DNA of 64,000 nt from Thalassovita taeanensis (GTDB lineage: Bacteria > Pseudomonadota > Alphaproteobacteria > Rhodobacterales > Rhodobacteraceae): positions 1-64,000 of the forward strand of contig NZ_FOEP01000010.1 of the NCBI RefSeq assembly GCF_900110775.1, given 5' to 3'. A program made the position numbers and the translations under genes. This document shows, piece by piece, positions 35,704-44,855 of this stretch (position 1 is its first letter; each line of letters begins with the position of its first letter). Below the pieces are notes generated by a model. The model was given only the letters and a program-made list of their open reading frames with translations. It searched no databases and had not been told where the DNA came from.

Positions 35704-36873
35704 ATGACCCCCACCCGCACCGGGCTCCTCCTGCTGGGCCTGACCCTCGGCGTCTGCATCACCAATGGCTTTGCCCGCTTCGCCTATGGGCTGATCCTGC
35801 CCGCCATGCGTGCCGACCTCGGCTGGACCTACGCTCAGGCCGGCTGGATCAATACCGCCAACGCGCTGGGATATATCGCCGGAGCCCTGCTGACCCTCGC
35901 TCTGGTGCGCCATGTCTCGGCCGCGCGGCTGTTTCAGGCCGGAATGCTCACCACCACCGCCTTTCTGCTCGCCACCGGGCTGACCCATGACTTCTGGGCC
36001 CTGACCCTCTGGCGCATCCTGACCGGCATCGGCGGAGCGATGGCCTTTATCGCCGGCGGCGCCTTGGCCGCCGCCCTGCACCCCGACGACAAACACCGCA
36101 ACGCGCTGGCCATTGCGATCTACTATGGCGTCGGCGGCGGCCTCGGAATGGTCCTCAGCGGCGCCGTGCTGCCCACACTCTTCGCCCGTACCGCCCCCAG
36201 CATCTGGCCCTCCGCTTGGCTGCTGATGGCCGCCGCCTCGCTGTTGTTCCTGCCGCTCTGCCTCTGGGCCGCCCAACGCCTGCGCCCCCCGACCCAGAGC
36301 AAACAGTCCCCCGTCGCCACGCCTCTCGCTCCGATGCTGTTCCAGATCCTCGGCTACCTCGGCTTTGGCCTCGGCTATATCGTCTATGTCACCTTCCTGG
36401 TGGCTTGGATGAAAACCGGCTTCGACACGCCGCTGCTGATCTCGGCGGTCTGGATCACCATGGGCCTCGGCATCATGGCCTCGCCCTTTGTCTGGCGGCG
36501 GGTGCTGGCGCGCTTCTCCTCTGGCCTGCCGCTGGCGCTGATCCTGCTGACCATGGCCACCGGCGCACTGCTGCCGCTGGCGCTGCCCAGCACGCTGGGC
36601 CTGCTCAGCTCCGCCGCGCTCTTCGGCATCTCGGTCTTCATGGCCCCCAGCGCTGTCACCAGCTTTTGCCGCCTCAACCTGCCCCCCGCCGCCTGGGGCC
36701 GCGCGGTCAGCCTGTTCACCGTGGTCTTTGCTGTGGGTCAAACCATCGGCCCCGTCGCCGCCGGCCTGATCGGCGACGCTTCCGGCAACATCGGAGTCAG
36801 CCTGCTTTGCGGCGGGGCCATCCTCGCCCTCGGTGCAGCGCTGGCGCTGCTACAAAAGCCCCTGCCACGCTAA
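35704..36873 (+). CDS. MFS transporter, YbfB/YjiJ type
   Basis: This 389-residue integral membrane protein has about 12 hydrophobic segments. Its N-terminus (GVCITNGFARFAYGLILPAM) and the following GWTYAQAGWINTANALGYIA match the YbfB/YjiJ branch of the major facilitator superfamily. A charged loop near residue 200 separates the two halves. AGGGAGAG precedes the ATG. The substrate is unknown, and the neighbouring polyamine genes are separated by a terminator. Confidence 0.85.
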   Translation: MTPTRTGLLLLGLTLGVCITNGFARFAYGLILPAMRADLGWTYAQAGWINTANALGYIAGALLTLALVRHVSAARLFQAGMLTTTAFLLATGLTHDFWALTLWRILTGIGGAMAFIAGGALAAALHPDDKHRNALAIAIYYGVGGGLGMVLSGAVLPTLFARTAPSIWPSAWLLMAAASLLFLPLCLWAAQRLRPPTQSKQSPVATPLAPMLFQILGYLGFGLGYIVYVTFLVAWMKTGFDTPLLISAVWITMGLGIMASPFVWRRVLARFSSGLPLALILLTMATGALLPLALPSTLGLLSSAALFGISVFMAPSAVTSFCRLNLPPAAWGRAVSLFTVVFAVGQTIGPVAAGLIGDASGNIGVSLLCGGAILALGAALALLQKPLPR

Positions 36874-37030
36874 CCGCCAACCGGGGCGCTCGGCGATCAA
36901 AACATTTCCTGGCATTGGGCGCCCGATGGCTCCCGAAGAAATCTTTGACGGCTATGCGGACGAAGCGGTTATCTGGCTCTCTCCCTCAAATGTCTGCAAT
37001 CCTTCAGAGACCATAAAAGAATGCCCCCCA

Positions 37031-37482
37031 ATGGTACTTCCTGAGCCTCCCCTAGCGGGTGCATGCCTTTGTGGATCAGTGCAGATCAACCTGACCGCAT
37101 CACCTCTTCTGACGCTGGCGTGCCACTGTCGCGACTGTCAGAAGTTATCCGCGAGCGCGTACTCATTGACCACAATGCTCCCAAGCCACGGTTTTTCCTA
37201 CACTAGGGAACTAGTCAAAGGCGGCCTCGGCTCAAGCGGGCGAACGCATCACTTTTGCAAATCATGCTTAAATTTTGTCTTCCCTCAGATTCACGGAGCA
37301 GATCAGCGGACAACGTACGCACATCGGTACTCAACGAAGCCGCGTTGTTTGAACCGTTCGTTGAATTGATGACAGACGAAAGAATGCCGTAGGCAAGTGT
37401 TCCTGTCGTTCACAATTTTGCTCAATATCCAGATTCGCTCGAAGAGCTACAGGCACTAATGGACGAGTATTCCGAACGGTGA
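37031..37482 (+). pseudogene. GFA-family (glutathione-dependent formaldehyde-activating type) pseudogene
   Basis: The frame from ATG 37031 encodes the zinc-binding cysteines of the GFA fold: GACLCGSV, CHCRDCQK and CKSCLNFVFPQ. Near 37313 a one-base loss shifts the frame: the original frame ends at TGA 37367. The conserved C-terminus (VRTSVLNEAALFEPFVELMT) continues in another frame from 37315, then meets TAG at 37390 where Trp is expected (MP-stop-ASVPVVHNFAQYP). Coding similarity runs on to TGA 37480-37482. Two independent lesions argue for a true pseudogene rather than a sequencing error. Confidence 0.8.
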
Positions 37483-37632
37483 GTTCGGCTTCGCGGTTCA
37501 GAAGGTTTGAGCGAACCGACACTTCGCCATTTCGAAAGCTGTAGTTCACGCGTCACGCATCGGTCGGCATGAGCTCGAAGCCGACCTTGATCAACGCTGG
37601 CGTCGACCAAACAAGACTGCACCATTTGTTGC

Positions 37633-37661
37633 AAAAAGCCGGGCACCAAGGCGCCCGGCTT
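37633..37661 (-). terminator. Terminator of mltG
   Basis: On the minus strand AAGCCGGGC and GCCCGGCTT form a stem of about 9 bases followed by TTTTT, 55 bases beyond the mltG stop. A cluster of three TGCAT words lies between it and the gene. Confidence 0.8.
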
Positions 37662-37715
37662 ATATGCATGTTATGTGCATGGTTTGTGCATAGAAATCAC
37701 ATGCCCAAATCAGAC

Positions 37716-38870
37716 TTACTGATTGACCCGTTCCGCCTCGATCCGGCGCCATTTGGCGACGTTGGCGTTATGCTCTTCCAGCGTTGCGGCAAAGGCATGT
37801 CCGCCCGACCCATCCGCCACGAAGAACACGTAATCCGTGCTGTCGGGGTTCAATGCGGCCTCGATGCTGGCCCGCCCCGGATTGGCGATCGGCGTCGGCG
37901 GCAAGCCCTCAATAACATATGTATTCCAAGGGGTTGCGCGCCGCAGTTCGCTTTGCCGCAACCCGCGCCCCAGAATGCCCTCGCCTTTGGTGATGCCATA
38001 GATCACCGTCGGGTCGGTCTGCAGCCGCATGCCTTTTTCCAGCCGGTTGATAAAGACGCTGGCAACCTGTCGCCGCTCCTCTGGAACCCCGGTTTCCTTC
38101 TCGATGATCGAGGCCAGAATCAGCGCTTCCTCGGGCGTCTTCAAAGGCAGCCCATCCATCCGGTTTTGCCAGGCCGCCGCAAGGATCTCACCCTGCGCTT
38201 CCTGCATGCGCTCCAGAACGGAAACCCTTGAATCTCCAACAGAAACTTCATAGCTGTCCGGCGTCAAAACACCCTCTGCCGGAACAGTTTTCACCTCGCC
38301 TTCCAGCACATCAACGCGCTTCAGCGTATCCACCACCTGCCAGCTGGTCACGCCCTCCACCATCGAAATCCGGTACCGGGTATCGGCCTGCGCGCGCACC
38401 GTGGTGAACGCCTCTGGCGCCTCTTCGGTTGCCGGGTCGAAAGCTGCCTTTTCCTCATAGCGGTTGGTGGTCGGATCCAACTCACGCACCAGAATGGCAC
38501 TTGTCGTCACACCGATCCGATAGACCACTTCGGTGCCGCAGCTGCTGGCCCCTCCGCGGGTCACGATATCGATGATCTCCTCCATCGTGGCGCCTTCGGG
38601 AACACGAAAACTACCTGCTTTCAGCTTCTCAGATTTCTCAGTGTATTCTGCGCCCAGTCGGAAAACGACCCCGCTGGAAATGGCGCCACGCTCTTCCAGA
38701 TCGCGGCTGACCCGCGACATGCTAGACCCACGCTCGACCCGAACGCAAATCGCCTGCGTCAACGGACCTTCAGCGCTGAACTGGCGCTGCCCCCAAAGGA
38801 TCACCCCCCCCACCAGGAACAGGACAACCAGCAGAACCGTCAGCGCATTCGAGGCAACAGCCCGCCACAT
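37716..38870 (-). CDS. mltG: Endolytic murein transglycosylase MltG
   Basis: This 384-residue membrane-anchored lytic transglycosylase cleaves nascent glycan strands. It has one N-terminal transmembrane helix (ALTVLLVVLFLVGGVILWG), a LysM-like region, and the YceG catalytic domain with LASIIEKETGVPEERRQVAS (catalytic Glu) and LQTDPTVIYGITKG. Its start shares one base with the fabF stop (TGATG), linking it to the fatty acid genes as is common in Proteobacteria. Confidence 0.95.
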   Translation of the reverse strand: MWRAVASNALTVLLVVLFLVGGVILWGQRQFSAEGPLTQAICVRVERGSSMSRVSRDLEERGAISSGVVFRLGAEYTEKSEKLKAGSFRVPEGATMEEIIDIVTRGGASSCGTEVVYRIGVTTSAILVRELDPTTNRYEEKAAFDPATEEAPEAFTTVRAQADTRYRISMVEGVTSWQVVDTLKRVDVLEGEVKTVPAEGVLTPDSYEVSVGDSRVSVLERMQEAQGEILAAAWQNRMDGLPLKTPEEALILASIIEKETGVPEERRQVASVFINRLEKGMRLQTDPTVIYGITKGEGILGRGLRQSELRRATPWNTYVIEGLPPTPIANPGRASIEAALNPDSTDYVFFVADGSGGHAFAATLEEHNANVAKWRRIEAERVNQ

Positions 38871-40129
38871 CAGTCGACCTTTCCGAACAGCACGCTCGCG
38901 TTGGTGCCACCAAAGCCAAAGCTGTTGGACAGAGCCACATTGACCTTACGCGCGCGCTTGGCATTGGGCGCCAGATCAATCGATGTCTCGACCGCCGGGG
39001 TATCCAAATTGATCGTCGGCGGCACCACCTGATCACGGATCGCGAGGATCGAGAAGATCGCCTCGATCGCACCGGCAGCGCCTAACAGGTGCCCCGTGGC
39101 CGACTTGGTCGAGGACATCGTCACGGTGCTTGCCGCATCGCCCAGCATCCGCTCAACCGCGCCCAGCTCGATCACGTCCGCCATGGTCGAAGTGCCGTGC
39201 GCATTGATATAATCCACTGCCGATGGCTCCAGCCCGGCACGTTTCAGTGCCGCCATCATCGCACGGAACCCGCCATCGCCATCCGGCGCAGGCGCCGTGA
39301 TGTGATAGGCATCCCCCGACAGGCCATAGCCCAGAACCTCGGCGTAAATCTTTGCGCCGCGCGCCTTGGCGTGCTCGTATTCCTCAAGCACAACCACGCC
39401 CGCGCCTTCGCCCATGACGAAACCATCACGGTCGGCATCATAGGGGCGGCTGGCGGCCTTGGGATCGTCTTTGCGCTTGGTCGACAGGGCTTTGGCGGCG
39501 TTGAACCCGGCCATCCCGATCTCGCAGATTGCCGCTTCGGCACCGCCCGCAACCATGACATCGGCATCGCCCCACTGGATCAACCGTGCCGCGTCGCCGA
39601 TCGCATGCGCGCCCGTCGAACACGCCGTCACCACCGCGTGATTCGGGCCTTTGAAACCATAACGAATGCTGACCTGACCCGAGATCAGGTTGATCAGCGC
39701 GCCGGGGATAAAGAACGGCGACACACGGCGCGGCCCCTTTTCCTTGATCAGCAGCGCCGTTTCGGCAATTGACTGCAAACCGCCGATGCCCGATCCGATC
39801 ATCACGCCTGTGCGCAGACGGCTTTCTTCGTCTTCCGGCATCCAATCCGCGTCGCGCACGGCCTGCGTCGCAGCAGCCATACCGTAGAGAATGAAATCGT
39901 CCACCTTGCGGCGCTCTTTCGGTTCCATCCAATCATCTGCGTTGAACGTACCGTCGGACCCATCGCCATAGGGCACCTCGCAAGCATAATCCGTGGCCAG
40001 ATGGCTGGCGTCAAAGCGCGTGATCGTGCCCGCCCCTGATTGCCCGTCCAACAGACGTGCCCAGGTTTCCTCGACCCCACATGCCAACGGAGTCACCAGC
40101 CCCAGTCCGGTTACAACAACTCGACGCAT
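38870..40129 (-). CDS. fabF: 3-oxoacyl-[acyl-carrier-protein] synthase II
   Basis: This 419-residue condensing enzyme extends acyl-ACP with malonyl-ACP. The active-site Cys is in VVTACSTGAHAIGDA and the two histidines in NAHGTSTMADVIELGA and KSATGHLLGAAGAIE. The C-terminus NSFGFGGTNASVLF is typical. Upstream acpP is separated from it by an opposite-strand PilZ-like gene, an unusual interruption of the fab group. Confidence 0.97.
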   Translation of the reverse strand: MRRVVVTGLGLVTPLACGVEETWARLLDGQSGAGTITRFDASHLATDYACEVPYGDGSDGTFNADDWMEPKERRKVDDFILYGMAAATQAVRDADWMPEDEESRLRTGVMIGSGIGGLQSIAETALLIKEKGPRRVSPFFIPGALINLISGQVSIRYGFKGPNHAVVTACSTGAHAIGDAARLIQWGDADVMVAGGAEAAICEIGMAGFNAAKALSTKRKDDPKAASRPYDADRDGFVMGEGAGVVVLEEYEHAKARGAKIYAEVLGYGLSGDAYHITAPAPDGDGGFRAMMAALKRAGLEPSAVDYINAHGTSTMADVIELGAVERMLGDAASTVTMSSTKSATGHLLGAAGAIEAIFSILAIRDQVVPPTINLDTPAVETSIDLAPNAKRARKVNVALSNSFGFGGTNASVLFGKVD

Positions 40130-40304
40130 GTTCTGCTCTCCTTCGCCTCGGCTTTTCGCGCCCCCCTCATTAGCTTGTATTGCCCAAAAGGCGCAAGACC
40201 GTGCAGTGTGTCCTGCATCACAGCGGTCGGGTTTCGCTCAGGATAAGCCCCCATTAACTCGGCTGTGTGAGTTTGGTGCGAACTGACCGCCAGATTCGGA
40301 TGCG

Positions 40305-41195
40305 ATGAAACGATACCCTCAGATATTTTTGGTTACCTGTCTCATCGCGTTCTGGGGCAATCGGGCGCTGTCCGAGGCACCTTGCCAGATCAACACATGG
40401 CTGGCGACGCTGTACTACAACGGGACCGCCCTCTCGGGCCAGTTGAGCGGGCCCCTCGATACCGAACAGGTGGCCTTGATCACCGCCAGACACGCCGACC
40501 GCTACTCTTTGCTTGATGTGCGGCTGAAACTGCGGGACAGCGGCATGTCCGGCGACGCGGCTGAAATCAGCCAGTTTCTGACCACGCAGAACCTTGTTCT
40601 GTCCGCGCTGAACCGTGGCGGGCCGCAATATGCCAGATCCGTCGCACAGAACGCCGGATTGGCCAGCCAGTTGGCGGCTTTGCAAAACATCGTGTCGCGA
40701 ATGCGCTGCAACGAGGATGAAGAGTGGCGCGCCCGCGCATATGCGCAGGTTCCCGGCGGGGCGATTCCCTTGTCGCGTCTGGGGGCGATTCTAACCGCAC
40801 TTGGCGTCAGCGCTGGCTGCGTTGGATATGTGCTGTCCAAGCGGTTTTATCTAAAGCAACGCAGGTCCCGGCGCTTCGTCTGCGCGGTGCCATGTCAGGT
40901 TGAACAGGACGGTCTGATCTATGATGCCGAGATCATAGATCTAAGTCAGCTGGGAGCGAAGCTTCGCCTGCACATCCCTTTACACGCCGGGCACAAGATG
41001 ATGGTACGGATCAAGAACCGGCCATACCCCGCCCATCTGACGTGGCAGAACGCGAATTTTGCCGGCCTGTCGTTCGCCCATCATCTGGACTCCGACCTGA
41101 TTCAATCTGTGGTCCGTCCATCGCCAGCCAACCGCATCAGCAAAACAGAAAACGGCGCCCGAAAGGCGCCGTTTTCCAAAAAAATATCTGAGTGA
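40305..41195 (+). CDS. Membrane-anchored PilZ-like protein
   Basis: This 296-residue protein has a signal-like N-terminus (YPQIFLVTCLIAFWGNRALS), then a predicted periplasmic helical region (about 24-160) with two cysteines. A transmembrane helix (LSRLGAILTALGVSAGCVGYVL, about 165-185) and a cytoplasmic tail follow. The tail has RRSRRF and IIDLSQLGAKLRL, resembling the RxxxR and D/NxSxxG motifs of c-di-GMP-binding PilZ domains. It is encoded against the fab genes, between acpP and fabF. Its last 15 codons run through a terminator hairpin. The ribosome site is weak. Confidence 0.72.
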   Translation: MKRYPQIFLVTCLIAFWGNRALSEAPCQINTWLATLYYNGTALSGQLSGPLDTEQVALITARHADRYSLLDVRLKLRDSGMSGDAAEISQFLTTQNLVLSALNRGGPQYARSVAQNAGLASQLAALQNIVSRMRCNEDEEWRARAYAQVPGGAIPLSRLGAILTALGVSAGCVGYVLSKRFYLKQRRSRRFVCAVPCQVEQDGLIYDAEIIDLSQLGAKLRLHIPLHAGHKMMVRIKNRPYPAHLTWQNANFAGLSFAHHLDSDLIQSVVRPSPANRISKTENGARKAPFSKKISE

Positions 41196-41214
41196 ACCGG
41201 CATAAAGCCGGTTC
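41149..41214 (-). terminator. Tandem terminator hairpins after acpP
   Basis: Two perfect hairpins lie downstream of acpP. GAACCGGC-N5-GCCGGTTC (41194-41214) is followed on the minus strand by a run of T. AAAACGGCGCC-N5-GGCGCCGTTTT (41149-41175) is followed by TCTGTTTTG. The second overlaps the 3' end of the plus-strand PilZ-like gene. Confidence 0.8.
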
Positions 41215-41217
41215 TGC

Positions 41218-41451
41218 TTACGAAGCTTGAGTGATGAATTTCACTGCGTCGCCGAAAGTCTGAATGGTTTCAGCTGCATCGTCGGGGATTTCGATACCGA
41301 ATTCCTCTTCGAAGGCCATCACCAGTTCCACGGTGTCCAGGCTGTCCGCGCCCAGATCGTCGATGAACGAGGCGTTCTCGGTCACCTTGTCTTCTTCAAC
41401 ACCAAGGTGCTCTACAACGATCTTCTTCACGCGGTCTGCGATATCGCTCAT
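41218..41451 (-). CDS. acpP: Acyl carrier protein
   Basis: This 77-residue acidic protein carries growing acyl chains on a phosphopantetheine arm. The attachment serine lies in [18 protein letters not shown]. Length and acidity fit AcpP exactly. GAGGACTTGAT precedes the ATG. The 240 bases between it and fabG contain no credible gene. Confidence 0.98.
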   Translation of the reverse strand: MSDIADRVKKIVVEHLGVEEDKVTENASFIDDLGADSLDTVELVMAFEEEFGIEIPDDAAETIQTFGDAVKFITQAS

Positions 41452-41691
41452 ATCAAGTCCTCATACCGTTTTGGGCGCTTTGGCCCGTTTGTTGCCCTCG
41501 CCCTCGGGCATGGCGTCTCAAGTGCCCTGTCTATCGGGCGGCTTCCTGTCCCGCAAGATGGGACTTCCATCGGCCAAAAACTGCGGCCCCCGGAAAATCT
41601 GCGTGGCCTATAGCACATGGTGCGCACAAGGCAAACGGTTTCGCAAATGCAGAAACCGCATCTGCGGTCTCTGCCCGGCGATTCTCGGTCC

Positions 41692-42429
41692 TCAGACCAT
41701 CGCCATGCCGCCATTCACATGCAGCACAGTGCCGGTAACATACCCCGCCTCGGGGCTGGCCAGATACAAAACCGCTGCTGCGATCTCTTCCGGCAGGCCC
41801 ATGCGCGCAGCAGGGATCTTGACGTTGATCGCTGTTTTCTGCTCTTCCGTCAGCTTCTCAGTCATCGCCGTGGCGATAAACCCGGGCGCCACCGCGTTCG
41901 AGGTGATCCCCCGGCTTGCAACCTCATAAGCGATGGATTTGGTCATCCCGACCACACCCGCCTTGGAGGCCGCGTAATTCGCCTGACCGGGGTTGCCAAT
42001 CGCGCCCACAACGGATGAGATATTGATGATCCGGCCCCAACGCGCCTTCATCATCGGGCGCATCACACCCCGACACAGCCGCATCGTTGCCGTCAGGTTC
42101 ACATCGATGACCGATTGCCATTCATCGTCCGACATCCGCATGAAAAGCTGATCACGCGTGATGCCCGCATTATTGACCAGAATATCGACCGCACCCATGG
42201 CTTCAGCAGCCTGTTTTGGCAGCGCCTCAAGCGCATCTTTGTCGCTCAGGTTGCACGGCAGCACATGTGCCCGCTCTCCCAGTTCGGCCGCCAACGCCTC
42301 AAGCGGCTCAACACGCGTTCCGCTTAGCCCAACGGTGGCTCCCGCTCCGTGCAGTGCCTTCGCGATCGAACCGCCAATCCCCCCGGATGCCCCGGTGATC
42401 AGCGCGCATTTTCCTGTTAAATCAAACAT
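41692..42429 (-). CDS. fabG: 3-oxoacyl-[acyl-carrier-protein] reductase
   Basis: This 245-residue short-chain dehydrogenase reduces 3-oxoacyl-ACP with NADPH. It shows ALITGASGGIGGSIAKAL, LVNNAGITRD, and the catalytic Ser-Tyr-Lys (INISSVVGAIGNPGQANYAASKAGV). The C-terminus GGYVTG-like segment is AGYVTGTVLHVNGGMAMV. It starts 9 bases after the fabD stop. Confidence 0.97.
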   Translation of the reverse strand: MFDLTGKCALITGASGGIGGSIAKALHGAGATVGLSGTRVEPLEALAAELGERAHVLPCNLSDKDALEALPKQAAEAMGAVDILVNNAGITRDQLFMRMSDDEWQSVIDVNLTATMRLCRGVMRPMMKARWGRIINISSVVGAIGNPGQANYAASKAGVVGMTKSIAYEVASRGITSNAVAPGFIATAMTEKLTEEQKTAINVKIPAARMGLPEEIAAAVLYLASPEAGYVTGTVLHVNGGMAMV

Positions 42430-42438
42430 GTCTGCTCC

Positions 42439-43380
42439 TTATTCTCCGGCCGCCGTGGCGGCTTTCACGTCCTCGGGCATCCCCACGGCCTTACAGCTGA
42501 TTGTCTTGTCAATCCGGCGGATCATCCCCGACAGCGCCTTGCCTGCGCCGATCTCCCACACTTCGGTCACGCCTTGTCCGGCCATCCACAGCACGCTTTC
42601 GCGCCACCGAACCGAACCGGTCACCTGCTCAACCAGCAGCGACCGGATCACGGCCGGATCACTGATCGCTTCGGCGCGCACATTCGCCACCAATGGCACG
42701 ACGGGGGCAGAGATATCCACGTCATCCAGTGCCTCGGCCATTGCTTTGGCCGCCGGTGCCATCAAGGCACAATGAAACGGTGCGCTTACCGGCAGCAACA
42801 CGGCGCGCTTAGCACCTTTTTCCTTTGCCAGTTCGACCGCGCGTTCAACGGCGGCCTTGTGACCGGACACCACAACCTGCGCCGGGTCATTGTCATTCGC
42901 GGCCTGACACACGTCACCCTGCGCTGCGGCCTCGGCCACCTCGCGTGCGGTGGCGAAGTCCAGTCCCAGAAGCGCCGCCATCGCGCCCTGCCCGACCGGC
43001 ACCGCTTGCTGCATTGCCAACCCGCGCGTGCGCAACAGCCGTGCCGCGTCTGCAATGCTCAGCGCCCCCGCCGCCGCCAACGCCGAATATTCGCCCAGTG
43101 AATGGCCCGCGACAAACGCCGCATCCCGCGCCAGAACCACGCCCTCGGCCTCCAGCGCACGCAGTGCGGCCAGCGACGTGGCCATCAGCGCGGGCTGCGC
43201 ATTCTGCGTCAGGGTCAGCTGGTCCTGTTCGCCTTGCCAGATCAGCGTGCTCAGCTTTTCCCCGAGCGCATTGTCGACCTCGTCGAACACGGCCTTGGCC
43301 GCTGGATATGCGTCGGCCAGGGCCTTGCCCATACCGATGGTTTGCGCCCCCTGTCCGGGGAAAACGAATGCTTTGGTCAT
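42439..43380 (-). CDS. fabD: Malonyl-CoA-ACP transacylase
   Basis: This 313-residue enzyme loads malonate onto ACP. It has the opening FVFPGQGAQTIGMGKAL, the nucleophile motif GHSLGEYSALAAAG, and SAPFHCALMAPAA with the catalytic His. It heads the minus-strand fabD-fabG-acpP group. Confidence 0.97.
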   Translation of the reverse strand: MTKAFVFPGQGAQTIGMGKALADAYPAAKAVFDEVDNALGEKLSTLIWQGEQDQLTLTQNAQPALMATSLAALRALEAEGVVLARDAAFVAGHSLGEYSALAAAGALSIADAARLLRTRGLAMQQAVPVGQGAMAALLGLDFATAREVAEAAAQGDVCQAANDNDPAQVVVSGHKAAVERAVELAKEKGAKRAVLLPVSAPFHCALMAPAAKAMAEALDDVDISAPVVPLVANVRAEAISDPAVIRSLLVEQVTGSVRWRESVLWMAGQGVTEVWEIGAGKALSGMIRRIDKTISCKAVGMPEDVKAATAAGE

Positions 43381-43565
43381 GTGGCCCTCATCCCTTTAAA
43401 GTTTGCGGTGGTGTAAACGGCCCAAGACATGTTCACAAGTGAAACGGCGTCGGCGCGCAGTGCACCGCTCTGTCAAATTACGCAGGGCATTTGTGCAGCC
43501 AGCCGCATTTCCGGCAGCGTCTTTTTACCCTAGCATAAAATCAGTTCAATTTTGAAAGCGATACC

Positions 43566-44789
43566 ATGCCCCTGACCAATACCGCCACGCGCTATGGTGC
43601 AGTCACCAAAACCTTTCACTGGCTGTCCGCCCTACTGATCTTCACAGCCTTTCCGCTCGGGTGGCTGGCCAGCAGCTTGGCCGAGCGTATCGCCGACCCG
43701 GCAATTTCCAGCACAGATATCGACCTTGCCCGCGCGACAACTTTGTTTTCGCTGCATAAAACCATCGGAGTCAGCCTGTTCACCGTGGCCATCTTGCGCA
43801 TTCTGTGGACTCTGGCACAGCCCAAGCCCGGCCTGCTGAATGGCGATGAACGGACCGAGGCCTGGCTGGCGGAAACCGTGCACTGGCTGCTTTACGGATC
43901 GCTGGTGCTTGTTCCACTGACCGGATGGATCCACCATGCCGCAGCCGATGGCTTCGCCCCGATCTGGTGGCCGTTTGGGCAATCCCTGCCCTTCATCCCA
44001 AAAAGCCCGAGCCTGTCCGAGCTGTTCTCCACGCTGCATTTCGTGTTTCAGCTGGTTCTGGCGGGCGCTATTGCGCTGCATGTGGCGGGCGCGCTGAAGC
44101 ATCACCTGATTGAGCGCGATGCCACCCTGCGACGGATGCTGTTTTCCGGGACATCAGGCATGCCCACAACGGCGCAGCCCTCGCATCTTGTCTCTGTCCT
44201 CAGCGCGCTGGTGATCTGGGCCGGGGCACTGGGGGCTGGCGGCGCGGCGGGTCTGTTTTCGCCGCATACCCCGCCCGCGACCACCGCAGCATTGCAAGCC
44301 GTTGAAAGCGACTGGCAGGTTGAAAACGGCACCCTGTCCCTGACCGCAACCCAACTTGGTCATCCTGTGACCGGCAGCTTTGCCGATTGGACCGCCAGCA
44401 TCACCTATGCCGAGGATCTGACCGCAGATCGCAACGGCGCGGTCAAGGTCACGGTCTCGATCCCTTCTCTTACGCTGGGCTCGGTCACAGCACAGGCGAT
44501 GGGGCCGGACTATTTCGATGCCGACAGCTTTGTCACCGCCGTTTTCGAGGCCGATATCTTGCGCGATGGGGATGACTTGCGGGCTGATGGAACACTCACA
44601 ATCAAGGACCACAGCGTTCCGATCAGCCTGCCCTTTGTGCTTGACGTCCAAGACGACACCGCCACCGCATCAGGTCAGGTCACGCTGGATCGGCGCGCCT
44701 TCGGGATTGGCGCAAAGGTGGAAGATGAAGGGACGCTGGCGTTTTCGGTCCTGGTGGAATTCACCCTGGTGGCACACAAAGCGCCCTGA
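43566..44789 (+). CDS. Cytochrome b561-YceI domain fusion protein
   Basis: This 407-residue protein joins two modules. Residues 1-200 form a four-helix cytochrome b561 with heme-ligand-type histidines (TKTFHWLSALLIF, SLHKTIGVSLF, HWLLYGSLVLVPLTGWIHH, LAGAIALHVAGALKHHL). After another helix (LVSVLSALVIWAGALGAGGA), residues about 240-405 form a YceI-like lipocalin domain (VTVSIPSLTLGSVTAQAMG) facing the periplasm. YceI proteins bind isoprenoids, and b561 exchanges electrons with quinone. A free-standing YceI gene lies convergent just downstream. Confidence 0.87.
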   Translation: MPLTNTATRYGAVTKTFHWLSALLIFTAFPLGWLASSLAERIADPAISSTDIDLARATTLFSLHKTIGVSLFTVAILRILWTLAQPKPGLLNGDERTEAWLAETVHWLLYGSLVLVPLTGWIHHAAADGFAPIWWPFGQSLPFIPKSPSLSELFSTLHFVFQLVLAGAIALHVAGALKHHLIERDATLRRMLFSGTSGMPTTAQPSHLVSVLSALVIWAGALGAGGAAGLFSPHTPPATTAALQAVESDWQVENGTLSLTATQLGHPVTGSFADWTASITYAEDLTADRNGAVKVTVSIPSLTLGSVTAQAMGPDYFDADSFVTAVFEADILRDGDDLRADGTLTIKDHSVPISLPFVLDVQDDTATASGQVTLDRRAFGIGAKVEDEGTLAFSVLVEFTLVAHKAP

Positions 44790-44803
44790 CCGATTTCGCA
44801 AAT

Positions 44804-44837
44804 AAAAACCGCCGGGACACTGCCCGGCGGTTTTTTT
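44804..44837. terminator. Bidirectional terminator between the two YceI genes
   Basis: AAAAACCGCCGGG-N6-CCCGGCGGTTTTT is a perfect 13-base stem with T runs on both strands, placed between the convergent fusion gene and yceI. Confidence 0.92.
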
Positions 44838-44855
44838 GTTCTCAAAAGGCCGGAA

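Noticed and set aside
35419-36741. Minus-strand ORF of 440 codons opposite the MFS gene
   Set aside because: Gly/Gln/Glu-rich antisense of a membrane protein gene, a common artefact in GC-rich DNA.
36883-37030. N-terminal extension of the GFA-like gene
   Set aside because: The frame is open upstream, but GFA homology begins at the ATG at 37031 and the upstream residues match nothing I know.
37661-37695. Three spaced TGCAT words after mltG
   Set aside because: The spacing is irregular and the count is small; chance is sufficient.
41452-41691. Possible 88-codon minus-strand gene between acpP and fabG
   Set aside because: It overlaps the end of fabG, has no ribosome site or family features, and is Arg/Cys-rich.
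43545-43556. TTCAA-TT-TTGAA palindrome before the b561-YceI gene
   Set aside because: Arms of five AT-rich bases are too short to support an operator call.
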